64,000 nt of DNA from Zea mays (Eukaryota; Streptophyta; Magnoliopsida; Poales; Poaceae), in contig NC_050099.1 in the NCBI RefSeq assembly GCF_902167145.1, positions 62,266,942-62,330,941 on the forward strand, written 5' to 3'. Shown one piece after another: positions 10,838 through 22,571 of the stretch. A program made the translations under genes and the position numbers. The notes beneath the pieces were generated by a model, which was not told the origin of the DNA, searched no databases, and saw only the letters and a program-made list of their open reading frames with translations. Each line of letters starts with the position of its first letter. The stretch's first letter is position 1.

Positions 10838-12027
10838 TGTCGGAGAGGAAATTCTCCGACCGGGTGGCGGAATGCACCCGCCTAAATCCTTAGATGAGGA
10901 GGGGCCTAAGCGTTTTGCCTGCTAGATGGAATCGGGAAGAACACAAGAACACACAAGGGTTTAAAGTGGTTCGGGCCGCTGGAGCGTAATACCCTACTCC
11001 ACTGTGTGTTGTATTGAGCTTGAGAGCTTGTATGAACTTGTGAGACTGAGTGTCTAAGTGAGCTTGAGCCTAAGTTGGGTCTGCCTTGTAACGTCGTGTG
11101 CTATCCCTTTTATAGCTCAAGGGGGGCACGTACAAGTATACTGAGCCCCGACATGTGGGCCCAGAGGCAAAATGGAAGGAAGTAACTACTACATGTAACG
11201 CCAGGGTGATCTCCGAGCGCCATAATGTCTGTAGTGCATATAGTATTGATACCCTGCGCTGCCTCCTCGGTAACGCGCGAGTGATGATGAGCATAGTGTA
11301 TGCCGCAGCACGAGTGTACTGCCTGCCAACGGAATGGACAGGCACGTCGCCTGCAGGATGGCCTGGTCGCCGCTCGTCAGCGGAGTGGACAAGGCTCATT
11401 AAATGTTGAGGCGGCACATCGCCTGCCAGTGGAGTGGACAAGCTCATTAAATGCCGAGACGGCACATCACCTGCCAGTGGAATGGATAGGCGGTGTGGCT
11501 TATCCGCAATAAATGCAGAGGTCGTGTGGCCCAGAGGCCTTACGTCAGGCTCCGCCCGCTAGCTTACGTCACGGGCAGTGGGCCATGTGGCAGCATCAGG
11601 TCTCCACCTGAGCGGGGAGCAGAAGTGTACACGGCATGGTCCAAACACGTGTAGGCTCCAGACCCCCGCCTGGTCTTGATTAAGTTCCGGGTATTCTTTG
11701 TCCCAGAATCCCGGGACCCTGCTGTGAGTGGGCCGGACCCCACACAGAGGGGTCAAGGACCCATCCCAGGGGTCCGGTTTGTACCCGTGGAGGTCCTGGA
11801 CCTTGCCCGAAGGTCTGGTCCGTATATGCAGGGGTCCAGCACTTCCCCATGGGGTCCGGACCCACTATTGATACCTTGGAGGATTTTGTCTTCTCTGGCC
11901 ACGTGGTGGCCCCGGAGCCGTCCACGTGGTGGGGTCGGGTGCTGTTCACCACGCGACTAGAGATAGCCGCGTGGGCACTGCGTCTTCATACAGTAGTAAG
12001 GGGTACCTTTATTTCAGGGTACCGACA
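10838..12027 (-). repeat. LTR of Huck-like element (element 3' LTR)
   Basis: 1190 bp from TGTCGGAGAGG to GGTACCGACA. The first 22 bases form GTCGGAGA-6 nt-TCTCCGAC, a perfect 8-bp stem at the LTR terminus. It matches 22572-23737 along its length, with a small extra segment near 11750-11775. Confidence 0.9.
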
Positions 12028-12794
12028 GTGGCCACCGGGCCCACCTCAGGGGAGGATATGAGCCTGCAGGTGGGACCAAAGCTTGATTGGTGATCGGCGC
12101 GCCGCTTTCGTGCGCTCGCTGACGTAACCACTGCTAGTCCGCCTTCGGTCACGCCAGCTGCCACGTTTGTCCACTGCGGCGGCCCCGAGGAGGCGCAGTA
12201 TTGGCGCGGGTGGTGGTTCGCTCTTTCCGCACTCAGAAACCGACGCCCAAGGAGTATGACTCGTGGGCCCGGGTCCCCGTGTCAGAGACTGGGCTGTTGT
12301 TTTGGGCAGGGATGAAGAGGCGCACTACTGCGGGCGGCAGTTTGCTCCTCGCGTGGCGGTTCGCCTTCTCCGCACTCGGAGACCCGCACACCTGCCGTAT
12401 GACTGTGGGCCCGAGCCCCCGTGTCAGAGGCTAGGGTCGTTGTTTTTGGCGGAGATGAAGAGGCACGTTACCGCGGGCGACGGTTCACTTTTCGGGCGCG
12501 CGTGGCGGTTCGCTTTTCCCGCACCAGGAGTTCAGCGCTCAATCTGTATGACTTGTGGGCCCGGGCCCCCGTGTCATAGACTGGGTCGCCTAGGCTTCAG
12601 GTGTGCGCCGGCCGGGATTTCCCGTAGCGTCTCGGGGCGCGAGCGGGAGAGTTTGTCTTGAAGAGGGATTCACCCCGCGAGCAGAAGTTACGCTTTTGCA
12701 TTCTCTCCACTCGCTACGCCCTTTCGCCTATGAGCTCTCCGCGCCCCTTTGCATTCGCGTTCTCCTGCTCCACACCTGCGCCGCCGCCGACGCC

Positions 12795-15778
12795 ATGACT
12801 TCGCTTGGCCAACCCGATCGCTTCCAGGCCGAGGCAACACTCGATGTGGTGCGCCACCTGCTTGGATGGAGCGCGCCAGCGCTCGCCGGGAGGATCAGTG
12901 CTGGCGCCGTCCCCCTCGGTGACCTCGCCGCCGGGGGAGTTCGTTTTGTTCACCTCCTACATCTCCTGCGGGTTGGCGTTGCCGATGTCGCCTTTCTTCC
13001 TGCTGTTGTTGGAGGAGTTCGGCCTCCAGCTTTAGCACCTCACCCCCCACTCCATCCTCCAGGCAGCCATCTTCACCCACCTGTGCGAGATGATCGTGGG
13101 GGTGGCGCCCTGCACCTCCCTCTTCTACCATTTCTTTGTGCTGGTGAAGTCGGGGAAGGCGAAGGACCACCTCGGCGCCTACTACTTTCGAACAAGGCCG
13201 GATTCGGCCGGCGCCTACATCCCCTCCCTTGGCGGCGCAAGGTGGGAGAACTGGCGCGACGACTGGGTGATCGCTAGCGCGGAGGCTAACGACTGCCTCG
13301 CCCTACCGAGTGACGGGCCAAGACTCGACCGAAAGCAGTGGAGGGCCAAGCCATCCCTGGCGCCGGAGTTCCAGTTCGTACTAGACAGGATCAAGAGCTT
13401 GGCGATGGGCGGCCTGACGTCGATGCACGTGGTCGGAGACTTCCTGAAGCACCGGATTGCGCCGCTGTAGCAGAGGGCGTGTCTATGTTGCGGGTTCACC
13501 GGCTCAAATGACATCGGCCGGATCCAGCGCGGGCCGGGGACCAACCTATCCTGGGAGGAGCTGGAGGTTTTGATGAAGGGGATTACTTGTGAGTCCTTCG
13601 TCCCTGAGTCTCTAATCCTCCCCGAGGGCATCCCTGCGCTCTGCGACGATGCAGGGTTGAGGACGGTGATTTTGGCCATGCTGCCGACCCTCGACGAGCG
13701 CGGCGTCGCGGTCCGCCAAACCGGTGGCTAGGACCCCCATCGCGGGATCCGGATCTCCGATGCGCCGGCTAGAGGCCCCCAGACTACCGGCGTGGCCCCA
13801 GTGCTCCCGCCAGGGCTTCCCATGCCTCTGCCACGGCTCCCCGCCCCTTGGACAAGGGCAAAGGGGCTGCAAGCAGCTCCTTCGCCCTAGGCGGCACTGG
13901 GGTGTCGGATGAGGAGAGGAGACGTTGGCTGCGCCGCGTCGACAGATCGTTTGTTTCGGCCCCCCCCCCCCCCGTTGGGGCCGAGGAGGCCGGCTCCCAG
14001 AAGCGTCAGAGGACTGCCGGCGGGGCTGAGGAGACCGGCTCCCAGGCCCAGGGCGCGTAGAGGCGCGCCAGTCCTCCGCCACCACAGCCATCGGGTCCGC
14101 CGCCACCACAACCACCACCACTGTCGGGCCCGCCACCGCCAACAGCACCTGGGGATGATCTCCCCCAGGGGCACCAGCAGCAGCAGCAGAAGCAGCGGTC
14201 GCCCCGCTTCCAGGGTCGCTGGAAGGTCCAGGGCCCCAAGTGAGTGCAACCCCCTTTTCCATTAATCTGCTTATCATGTCGATGGGTCTTAACCCATCCT
14301 TTGTTTATCAAGGCTTCCTCCCCTTCTACTCCTAAGGTCGTGCCTCCCCCGCCCCCGGTTGCTGCCACCGAGACAGCGCCACCGGGCCCCCAGGCCCCTG
14401 CTGGGGGTCTGGCAGCAGCGGTGCTAACGCCAAGCGATGCCGCAGTGGCGGAGGGGGTCCCCACTGCCCCGGCGGCTACCACAGCCTCAACGACGGCGAT
14501 GTCGTCGGGTACACCATCGACAGCGGCAGAGGAGGCCCTAGCTGAGCCCGCCCGCACCATTGAGGTCGACGCGGGGGGCGCGTCCAGCTTCGTCCCGCCG
14601 CCCACTCCGGAGGAGACAGAGGTGATCTTTGGGCGGCGGCTCTGGTCCGGCGCCGAGCCAGAAGCGGCGCCGAGCCCCCTCCCTGGGTGCTGTCTCGTGC
14701 CCATCAGGCTCTACATAAGACCGAGGCAGCGGTCCTGCAGGAGTGGGAGGCGCTGGAGGCCAAACACCAGCGTCTCGCGCGACTGGCGTACCTAGCTAGA
14801 GGAGCGCACCAAGGCGGCGTCCCGCCAGTTCGCCTTCAAGCGGTCCGAGCTTGAGTGGGACCGCAAGGACTACAAGAGGGACCTCTAGAAGGTGTTCGCC
14901 CGTGAGCTAGAGGTGACCCGGAAGGAGAAGAAGCTGGCCAAGAAGGAGGAGCACTTGGACCAGAGGGAGGAGGTCATCACGGAGCTCCAGGCGAAGCTGA
15001 ACGCCCTCAACAAAATCCTGGAGGAGCAGCGGGTCCAGCAGACCGTGGCTGTGGAGAGTTTGCAAAGGCTACAGCAGGAGCTGAATGACAAGGCCAGCAG
15101 CTTTGCCCTGGCCGAGGAGAACCTCAAGGAGAAGGACGCCTCCCTGGATAAGCGAGCGGCGGACCTCGCCTGGCGGGAGAAGGACCTCGCCTTCAGGGAG
15201 GAAATGTTTGAAAGGCGGGAGAAGCTGCTAACCAATCATGAGCTCGAGGCGGAGGAGAAGGAGCAGATGCTGGATGAGAAGGAGCGAACGCTGGGGAGCG
15301 GGTCCGCCAGTTCCAGGCAGCATAGACGGCGCAGGCAGCACCGGGCCCCCAGGCGGTGGAGGCGATGAAGAAGACACTTGAAGGTCTCCAGGCGGAGCAG
15401 CGCACCGGGGTCCAGTGCAACGCCGCATGGGCCGGCGAGGCGAGCATGGCTCTGGTGCCGCTGGGGGTGAACCCCATCCCGGTGTCGGAGCCGCCGACGT
15501 CCATCTCCGACGCGCTCCCGGTGCTGGATTCCGCCGCTGACCGCCTCCGACGCCTGGACCAGATCCTTGGCGCCCGCCTGGAGGCCGAGGGCGGTAGGCT
15601 ATGTCGGGCGGTGATCGAATACATCTTGACGTGCTTCCGGAGCCACGACCCGACCATCTCCTTGGAGCCGGTGATCGCCGGTCCGGTGGCCGATACCGAA
15701 CACGCCGCCCGAGAGGGCGTATAAGATACTGTGGAGGTGGTGGTCGAGCGCTTCCAGCGGGATCCTGCCGATGATTAG
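12795..15778 (+). CDS. aORF protein of the Huck-like element, spliced, with frameshifts and stops
   Basis: This reads antisense to the element. ATG at 12795 (MTSLGQPDRFQ); a frameshift near 12900 moves to the frame of EFVLFTSYISCGLALPMSPF, followed by HLTPHSILQAAIFTHLCEM, LVKSGKAKDHLGAYYF and GGARWENWRDDWV, the conserved domain shared with other grass aORFs. After about 13700 comes a Pro/Ala-rich linker. A 73-bp intron at 14240-14312 (AA|GTGAGT...TATCAAG) is readable. A long Glu/Lys/Leu coiled coil spans 14800-15300. The end is a globular segment (VIEYILTCFRSHDP) with TAG at 15776. Stops occur near 13050, 13468 and 14888. A 15-base C run near 13961 may be one source of frame loss. Function is unknown; structural resemblance to the aORF at 1442-4654 is by motif order. 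Confidence 0.7.
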
Positions 15779-16800
15779 TAGCTAGATTTGCAGAAACAGG
15801 GCAAGGGTTCCACTGGGGTGCGGCTTGTAATATTTTCTGGTTTTGTAAGATACTTTTGGGAAGTATTAATCTAACAGTGACAGAACTTATCTGTATGCTA
15901 TTTGTCTTTGCTGTGTGCGTCGTTACCACCTTCTCCCTGGTACTTGGCCCCCCTGGGATGTAGGCTCGACGTGTCGAGGCTGGATGCCAGTATACTTAAG
16001 AAAGAATTTGGTGACCTGGCCCCCAGGAGGTAGTCTCGACTGGGACCCGGACCTGCACACAGCCTTGGCTAGGAAGCTTTAGTAGTGCACCCATAAGACC
16101 CACTAACTGGTAACTTTTATCCTTTGATTCACACAACAGGACCTGCAGGGCTTAGACCGGGAAGCCAATCCGCGTGTCCGGATCCCCTGGATCACAGTTC
16201 CAAATACTAGGGCACCCGTCGCCGAGTGGTGGAGCGTGTAGGCTTAGGGTACGGGACCAGGCTAAGCGGCTACACAACTCCGGACCACCCCAGGGGACGT
16301 GAGTTCGTTCTCTAGAACTGGACCCCAGGTTGCTGGACCCATAGGACTATATTTCCAAATACTAGGGTACCCGTCACAGAGAGGTGGAGTGTGTAGGCTT
16401 AGGGTACGGAACCAAGCTAAATGGCTACACAGCTCCGGACCACCCCAGGAGACAAGTACTGTTCTCTAGAACTGGCCCCCATGCTGCCGGACCCCCCTAC
16501 CGAGGGATCCCAAACTGTTAGCCTGGCTACTCAATTCGGATGTCATAATACCAACAAGGGTGGGAACTGTAAGGGTGGGTTAGATAAAAATGATGCTCGT
16601 AAATTGAAGCAAAAATGAGATCATCACAAAAACAAATCTAGGGGCAAATCTTTTCTTTATAACTTGATATTCATGAGTGTAGGCTAACAGACCGGGTTTA
16701 TGAGGGCGGACCTCATCGGGCTGGCGTACATATATGCGCAACTTAGTTACAAAGGAAGAAAACTGAATCCCTAGGCTTGTTTCTATGGTTAAAACTTACG
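15779..16800. repeat. non-coding spacer with ~155-bp tandem duplication
   Basis: Two copies of a unit starting TTCCAAATACTAGGG lie at 16198-16352 and 16353-16497, sharing for example GTGTAGGCTTAGGGTACGG and CTCCGGACCACCCCAGG. The block lies between the 3' end of the aORF (plus) and the 3' end of the integrase frame (minus), i.e. where the two transcripts converge. No protein-coding signal was seen. Confidence 0.75.
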
Positions 16801-16809
16801 GAGATGCTC

Positions 16810-18119
16810 TATATTCCAGGGATTGGGAAGAGGCTCTCCTTCAGTTGTAGCAAGGCGGACACACCCGGGTCGGCATATTTCTGTCACCTTGAAGGGTCCT
16901 TCCTAGCTGGGGGAGAGTTTGCGGAGCCCCTCTCGGTTCAGTACTCGCCTTAGGACTAGGTCCCCGACCCCGAGCTTCCTATTATGCACGAACCGTTGGT
17001 GGTAGCGCTTGAGCGCTTGGTTGTACCGTGCATTTCGGATCGCCGCTTGCCATCTGCGCTCGTCGATGAAGTCCACTTCCTCACGTCGTAGCTGTTCCTG
17101 CATAGATTCATCGAACGCCTGGACCCGTGGGGAGCCCATAATGATTTCTGGGGGAAGGCAGGCTTCGACCCCGTAGACCAGGAAGAATGGGGTCTCCCTG
17201 GTAGCTCGGCTGGGTGTGGTCCGGTTCCCCCACAGCACGGACGGAAGCTCGTTGACCCAATTTGCACCATGCTTTTTCAAGCAGTCATATGTGCGTGTCT
17301 TGAGTCCCCTGAGGATCTCTGCATTTTCCCTCTCCACTTGGCCGTTGTTCCTTGGATGAGCCACGGACGCAAAGCAGAGTTGGGTGCCGATGTCCTCGCA
17401 ATACTCCTGGAAGATCTGACTTGTAAACTGGGTCCCGTTGTATGTAATGATACGGCTTGGGACCCCAAATCTACAGACGATCGACTTGAGGAAAGCGACA
17501 GCAGCACCCTGGGTGATATTGACCACAGGGTGGCCTCTGGCCACTTTGTGAACTTGTCGATGGCGACGAAGAGGAACCAGTACCCACCGACGGCCCTGGG
17601 GAATGGTCCCAGGATATCCACCCCCCATACGACGAATGGCCAGGAGGGTGGAATCATCTGCAGAGCCTGAGCTGGTGTGTGTATCTGCTTTGTGTGGAAC
17701 TGGCACGCCTTGCAGGACTTTACCATCTCAGCTGCATCCTGGAGAGCGGTTGGCCAGTAAAAGCCATGCCGGAAGGCCTTACCGACCAACATGTGGGATG
17801 ATGAATTACTTCCGCACTCTCCTCCATGGATCTTTGTGAGCAACTCACGGCCCTCCTCCTGGGTAATGTACCCCATGAGAATGTCGTTGGCGCCACGGCG
17901 GTAGAGATCCCCTTCCACCATCGCGTAGCGTTTAGCCAATCGCACTATGCGCTCTGCGGACACATGATCTTCAGGAAGGATATTTTCCTTTAGGTAGTCC
18001 TGGATCTCAGAGATCCATGCATCAGGACCACTCTGAGATATCGGCTGTGGCGCTAAGGGTGTGGTAGGATCTCCTATAGCACACACAGTCTTCAGTGGGT
18101 TCTGTAGATGGGACGCCAC
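16810..18119 (-). pseudogene. pol (IN): integrase of the Huck-like element
   Basis: Integrase inserts element cDNA into the chromosome. The zinc-binding part (HGGECGSNSSSH ... CKACQFH) lies at about 17700-17860. The catalytic core follows in a shifted frame: first Asp in WGVDILGPF, then IITYNGTQF, where the conserved second Asp is Tyr (codon 17440-17442), then Glu in NGQVEREN. The C-terminal part has the NRKLGVGDLVL region. A frameshift near 17550-17570 and the missing Asp mean this copy is inactive. No chromodomain was recognised. Confidence 0.85.
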
Positions 18120-18226
18120 CGGGACCGCTAGCTTTGAGGTGCTAGTCTCGCCCCTTCGCCCAGTTCGGCCGACTGGGCGGTGGGTCTCAGTAGCCGTCTT
18201 TCGAAGACGCCCTTAGGCACTGGTGC

Positions 18227-19222
18227 TCAAGTTGATGCCCTCACAGAGATGTCATCTGCCGCCGAGTTGTTAGCTCGAAGAACGTGTTGCAGTTCCAGGG
18301 TAGTGAAGTCCTTTTCTAGCTTCCTCACGTGAAGAAGGTACGCTGCGAGCCTGGGCTCGTTGTAGCTACACTCCCCGCGGACTTGCTTGATGATCAGCTG
18401 GGAGTCCCCCTTCACCAGGAGCTAGCGGATCCCTAGGGATAGGGCCACCGATAAGCCGAAGATTAGTGCTTCGTACTCCGCCGTATTGTTGGTGGCCTTG
18501 AACTCAAGGTGCACCATGTACTTCACTTGATCTCCGCTTGGGTCGATGAGGACCACCCCAGCCCCACCAACTTGCTGTCGGGTGGATCCGTCGAACAAGA
18601 GCGTCCAGTGGGGCTCGGTGAAGACCGGACCCCTGGGCCCCATGGGTGTGGGGTCCGAACCGGGGTCCGAACCCCCAGGAGCGCTCGTGGGAGGCGTCCA
18701 CTCCACGATGAAGTCAGCCAGGACCTGGCTCTTGATGGCGTGGCAAGGCTGGAAGTCCAGCCGGAACTTAGCGAGCTTCGCGGCCCACTTGGCGATGTTG
18801 CCTGTGGCATTAGAGTTGTGGAGGATGGCCCTTAACATAAAGGAGGTCACCACCACGACCCTGTGTGCCTGGAAATAGTGGCGCAGCTTCCTGGACGCAA
18901 CAAGCACAACATAGAGAAGCTTATGTGTCTCAAGGTACCTGGTCTTTGCCTTGTGGAGGACCTTGTTGATGTAGTAGACCAGCTTCTGAATGGTCCGGAC
19001 CCCTGTAGCCGGTCCCAAGCCCTCAGGTTCCTGGTCTTCTTGTGTCGTCCTCTCGACGACCAGCACCATGCTCACCGCTTCTGCAGCCGCTGCGATGTAT
19101 AAATACAACTGCTCCCTAGGCTCTGGGGCTACCAGTATTGGTAGGGACACCAGGTGCTGCTTCAACTCTTGGAAGGCTTGTTCTGCCTCTTCGGTCCAAG
19201 AGAATGGACCAGACTTCCGCAA
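18227..19222 (-). pseudogene. pol (RH): RNase H plus second (archaeal-type) RNase H of the Huck-like element
   Basis: The RT connection and retroviral RNase H-like segment (GPFSWTEEAEQAFQELK; RYLETHKLLYVV) lead into a second RNase H with WTLLFDGS, NTAEYEALIFGL and VKGDSQLIIKQV carrying Asp, Glu and Asp. A stop at about 18422 splits the second domain. Dual RNase H is a known Tat-lineage trait. Confidence 0.8.
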
Positions 19223-19300
19223 CAGCTTGAAGAAGGACAGCGCCCTCTCAGCCAGCCTCGAAATGAAGCGGCTAAGGGCGGCTAATGACCCTGCAAGCTT

Positions 19301-20010
19301 CTAGATGTCCTTGATGCGGGCCGGAGACCGCATTGCTTCAATCGCCTTGATTTTCTCCGGGTTTGCCTCAATGCCCCAGTACAAAACCAGGAACCCCAAC
19401 AACTTCCCTGCGGAGACACCAAAGACGCACTTGTCCGGGTTCAGCTTTGTGCGGGTTGCCCGTAGCCTATCGAAGACCAGGGCCAAGTATTCCACTAGGG
19501 TCGACCCTCTCTTGGTCTTGACTACGATGTCATCGATGTATACTTTCACCTTGTTCCTGATCAGGTCCCCGAAAGTCTTACTCATCGCCCGCACAAATGT
19601 TGGCAAGGCGTTTTTAGACCGTAAGGCATTACGACATAGCAGTAAAGCCCATCCACTGTTACAAAAGCAATATGCTTCCTATCTTCCATAGACATTTGGA
19701 TTTGATGGAAACCAAAATCAGCATCTAAGAAAGACAAAAGGTCGCACCTAGAGGTGGGATCCGTGATTTGATCTATTCGCGGAAGTGGATACGGGTCCTT
19801 GGGACAAGCCTTGTTAAGGCTGATGTAGTCGATGCACATCCAAAGCTTCCCATTCGCCTTGGGGACGATGACTGGGTTGGCCAGCCATACCGGGTGGTGA
19901 ACCTCTTCGATGAAGCCGGCGTCTAGCAGCTTCCGGACCTCCTTTCGGATGAAGTCCTACCACTCGATGGACTGTCTGCGAGGCCTCTGACTCACCGGCC
20001 TGGCGTCAGG
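19301..20010 (-). pseudogene. pol (RT): reverse transcriptase of the Huck-like element
   Basis: Copies element RNA to DNA inside the particle. Motifs in order: HPVWLANPVIVPK, CIDYISLNKACPKD, FLDADFGFHQIQM (first catalytic Asp), a MPYGLK motif, and VYIDDIVVK at 19529-19543 (catalytic Asp pair, YIDD). A single-base frameshift in a short A run just after MPYGLK (near 19615) breaks the frame between palm motifs. A stop follows ...ARIKDI at 19301. Confidence 0.85.
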
Positions 20011-20467
20011 GTTGATCTTCCGGTGGTGCTCGATCACCTCCCTGGGGATCCCAGGCATCTTCGACGGCTCCCATGCGAACACGACGATATTTGCCTGGAG
20101 GAAGGCGACGAGCGCGAGTTCCTATTTTTCCTCCAGATCACCCGCAATGCGAGTGGTCTGGGGGGAATCCACGCAGAGCCGGATGACCTTGATGGGGACG
20201 TCGTCGACTCCGGATGGCCACACTTTCGGCACCTTGGTAGGCGCCTTGGTATCAGAGGTCGAGGGGTTCCTCCCTCCGTCGTCCGAGCGAGTAGTTTCTG
20301 CCGCCAGGGCGTGCAGCTTTTCCACAGCCGCAAGCGTAGCGGCACGGTCACCCCGCACGGTGAGGACCCTGGCCGGAGATGACATCTTGAGGACCAAATA
20401 CCTGTAATGGGCAATGGCCATGAACCAGTATAGGGCCGACCTGCCGATGATGGCGTTGAAGGGGAGG

Positions 20468-20881
20468 TTAACCTCTGCGACGTCGAACTGAACATTCTCT
20501 GTGCGGAAGTTCTCCTCGATCCCTCCCGAGGGGATACACCGGTTGTGGGCCCACTCCGGATAATGGGCGAGAGGGTCCCAGCCGGGACCCTGGGATCTGC
20601 AGCTGCTTGAATGCAGCATGATTGATGACGTTGAGGCTGGCCCCTCCGTCAATCAGAACATGGTGTAGCCGCATGTTGGCGATGACAGGGGCGGTGATGA
20701 GCGGTAGTATACCGGCCCCTGCCATGTTGTCGGGGCAGTCGGATGCCTCAAAGGAGATGGTCGTGCTCCTCCACCGATGATGTGGAGCAGCCTTCGGGAC
20801 CCCCGGGAACGCCGAAAGGACCTTTCGGCGTAGGGACTTGACATTCCTGCGGGAGGTGAGCTCCCAGCTCCCGCCGTACAT
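20468..20881 (-). pseudogene. pol (PR): aspartic protease of the Huck-like element
   Basis: The motif HHVLIDGGASLNVINH holds the catalytic Asp (codon 20648-20650) in the D-G-G-[AS]-S form common to plant gypsy proteases. It is fused downstream of gag, with a stop at 20885 between them. A frameshift at the end (about 20500) leads to a pro-RT linker in another frame (20034-20652). Confidence 0.75.
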
Positions 20882-20884
20882 GAC

Positions 20885-22511
20885 CTATAGCTTCTTGCGA
20901 CGGTCACTGTCGTCACCAGAGTCAGAGTCCCTAGTGAAGACATCTTTCAGGTCCCCCTCGGGTGATTGATACCCGAGGTCCCGTTCTCCCGCGGCCACCT
21001 CACCGTCGTCGACCCTCTCCTTGCCAGGCCGACGGCGAGGTGGGGAGCCGTCCTTGGAAGACTGCTTGCGCCACTTGCTAATGCTCTTCGCGAGCTTGAT
21101 GATCTCGCGGCACTCGGCGGCGCCATGGCGACTGTTGGGGTGCACAGGTCATGAGCCGTTGTTACCCCCTGCGCCATGGACGTTTGCTCCGGCCCCTAGT
21201 CGCGGCTGCGACGATCGGAGCAGCTGACGGCGGCGTCTCGTGGCCGCGGTTCTTCTTCTTCTTCTTCTTGCCGTCCTAAGCGACGACACCCGAGCCACCC
21301 ATCTGGGCGACCTCGGTCTGTGGTGCTAAGTGCCATGCACGGCCCTCGGCAGCCCTGGCGCACTTGTCGGCCAGAGCGAAGAGTGTGGTGACAGTTTCCA
21401 CGTCATGCGTGGCCAACTTCTCCAACATCTTTTCATCACGTATCCTTTTGCAGAAAGCAGTGATGATGGAAGCATCGGAGATACGGGGTATAGTCCCTCG
21501 TACCTTGGTGAAGCGGGAGATGAAGGCCTAGAGAGTTTCCCCGGGCTCCTGCCTCACTACATGGAGGTGAGCCTCCATGCCATGCCGCTGATAAGCACTG
21601 GCGATGTTCGCTGTGAACCGCGCGCAGAGCTCTTCCCAGGAGTAGATTGATCCTGGGGTAAGGTTCATGAGCCAAGTCCGGGCTGGCCCAGACAAGGCTA
21701 CATGGAAGTATGTTGCCATTATGGTGGTGTCTCCACCAGCTGCCGTAATGGCGATGACGTACACCTGCAAGAATTCCGACGGATTTGACGTACCGTCGTA
21801 CTTCTCCGGCAGGTGTGACCAGAACTTGGATGGCCAGGTCGCCGCATGGAGATGATCTGCCAGTGCGGCGCAGCCCACGCCGGCTAATGGGACACCCGCC
21901 TAGATCCGGGCGCCCGTTGGAGTCTGCGGCGCAACCACAGTGAAGTCGTAGTTGAGGTTGCGACCCTCGACGTTCTGTCGGTGCTCACGCGCCCTCTCTA
22001 GAGAGATGCAGGCATCCTCGCCTGCACGCTTGCAGTTGAGCTCTGCCTATAGGTCATTAGACCTCTCCAGAGAGACTGGAGCGTCCTCTCCCGCATGCCG
22101 GCAGTTGAGCTCCGCCCGCAGGTCTTCAGTCGGTGCGGCCCTCACTGAGGGGGAGCGTACTGACGCCGACGCCTCATGTTGACACCGGGATGACCGAGGC
22201 CTGGGCCTGGTCGAGTCAGAGTGCGCCATGCCGAGCAAACGGTCGACATCATCACACCACTACTTCATGGCCCCTAGCTAGGCCATGGAGCTAGGAGGGT
22301 GGCACAGCAATTCTCTGGATGCAAACAATGCCCCAGGCGCAGCCCTAGACGCCCTGGACGTTTGCGCGGGAGTGTGCTGCCGTGCAGAGTGCACAGCAGC
22401 GGCCGCACTAGGCGCAGGAAGGTTGGTGGCCCATGGTGTGGAAGAGGCAGCCGCTTCCTCCACCATGAAGTCCTCAGGCATGAAATCGTGGTGCTCAACA
22501 ATGTGGACCAT
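20885..22511 (-). pseudogene. gag: gag of the Huck-like element
   Basis: ATG at 22511 (MVHIVEHHDFMPEDF). An Ala/Pro-rich N-terminus is followed by the capsid domain at 21530-21800 (PEKYDGTSNPSEFLQVY, TYFHVALSGPARTWLMNL, SWEELCARFTANI, FISRFTKVRGTIP). A basic, Lys-rich segment follows (about 21250). No clear CCHC knuckle was found, but the frame is shifted near 21150, so it may be scrambled. Stops occur at about 22276, 22047, 21900 and 21528. Confidence 0.75.
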
Positions 22512-22551
22512 GGTGTCGAGCGGGAAAACAAGCAAAAACCTAATGCCTAAG

Positions 22552-22569
22552 CCCCTACCTGGCGCGCCA
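22552..22569 (-). other. primer binding site of the Huck-like element
   Basis: On the minus strand TGGCGCGCCAGGTAGGGG starts two bases inside the 5' LTR end. It has the TGG start expected for pairing with a tRNA CCA end. This fixes element orientation as minus. Confidence 0.8.
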
Positions 22570-22571
22570 AA

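Noticed and set aside
12263..12661. Arg/Gly-rich plus frames just inside the Huck-like LTR
   Set aside because: Repeated GC-rich motifs (GTGTCAGAGACTGGG-like) without domain; probably aORF promoter or leader sequence.
13961..13976. Run of about 15 C as a functional G-quadruplex or slippage site
   Set aside because: A single homopolymer without other G/C runs in register; it may be sequencing or replication slippage.
14006..14704. 232-codon minus frame and neighbouring GC-rich frames inside the Huck-like element
   Set aside because: Gly/Ala/Pro low-complexity shadow of the aORF linker, without motifs.
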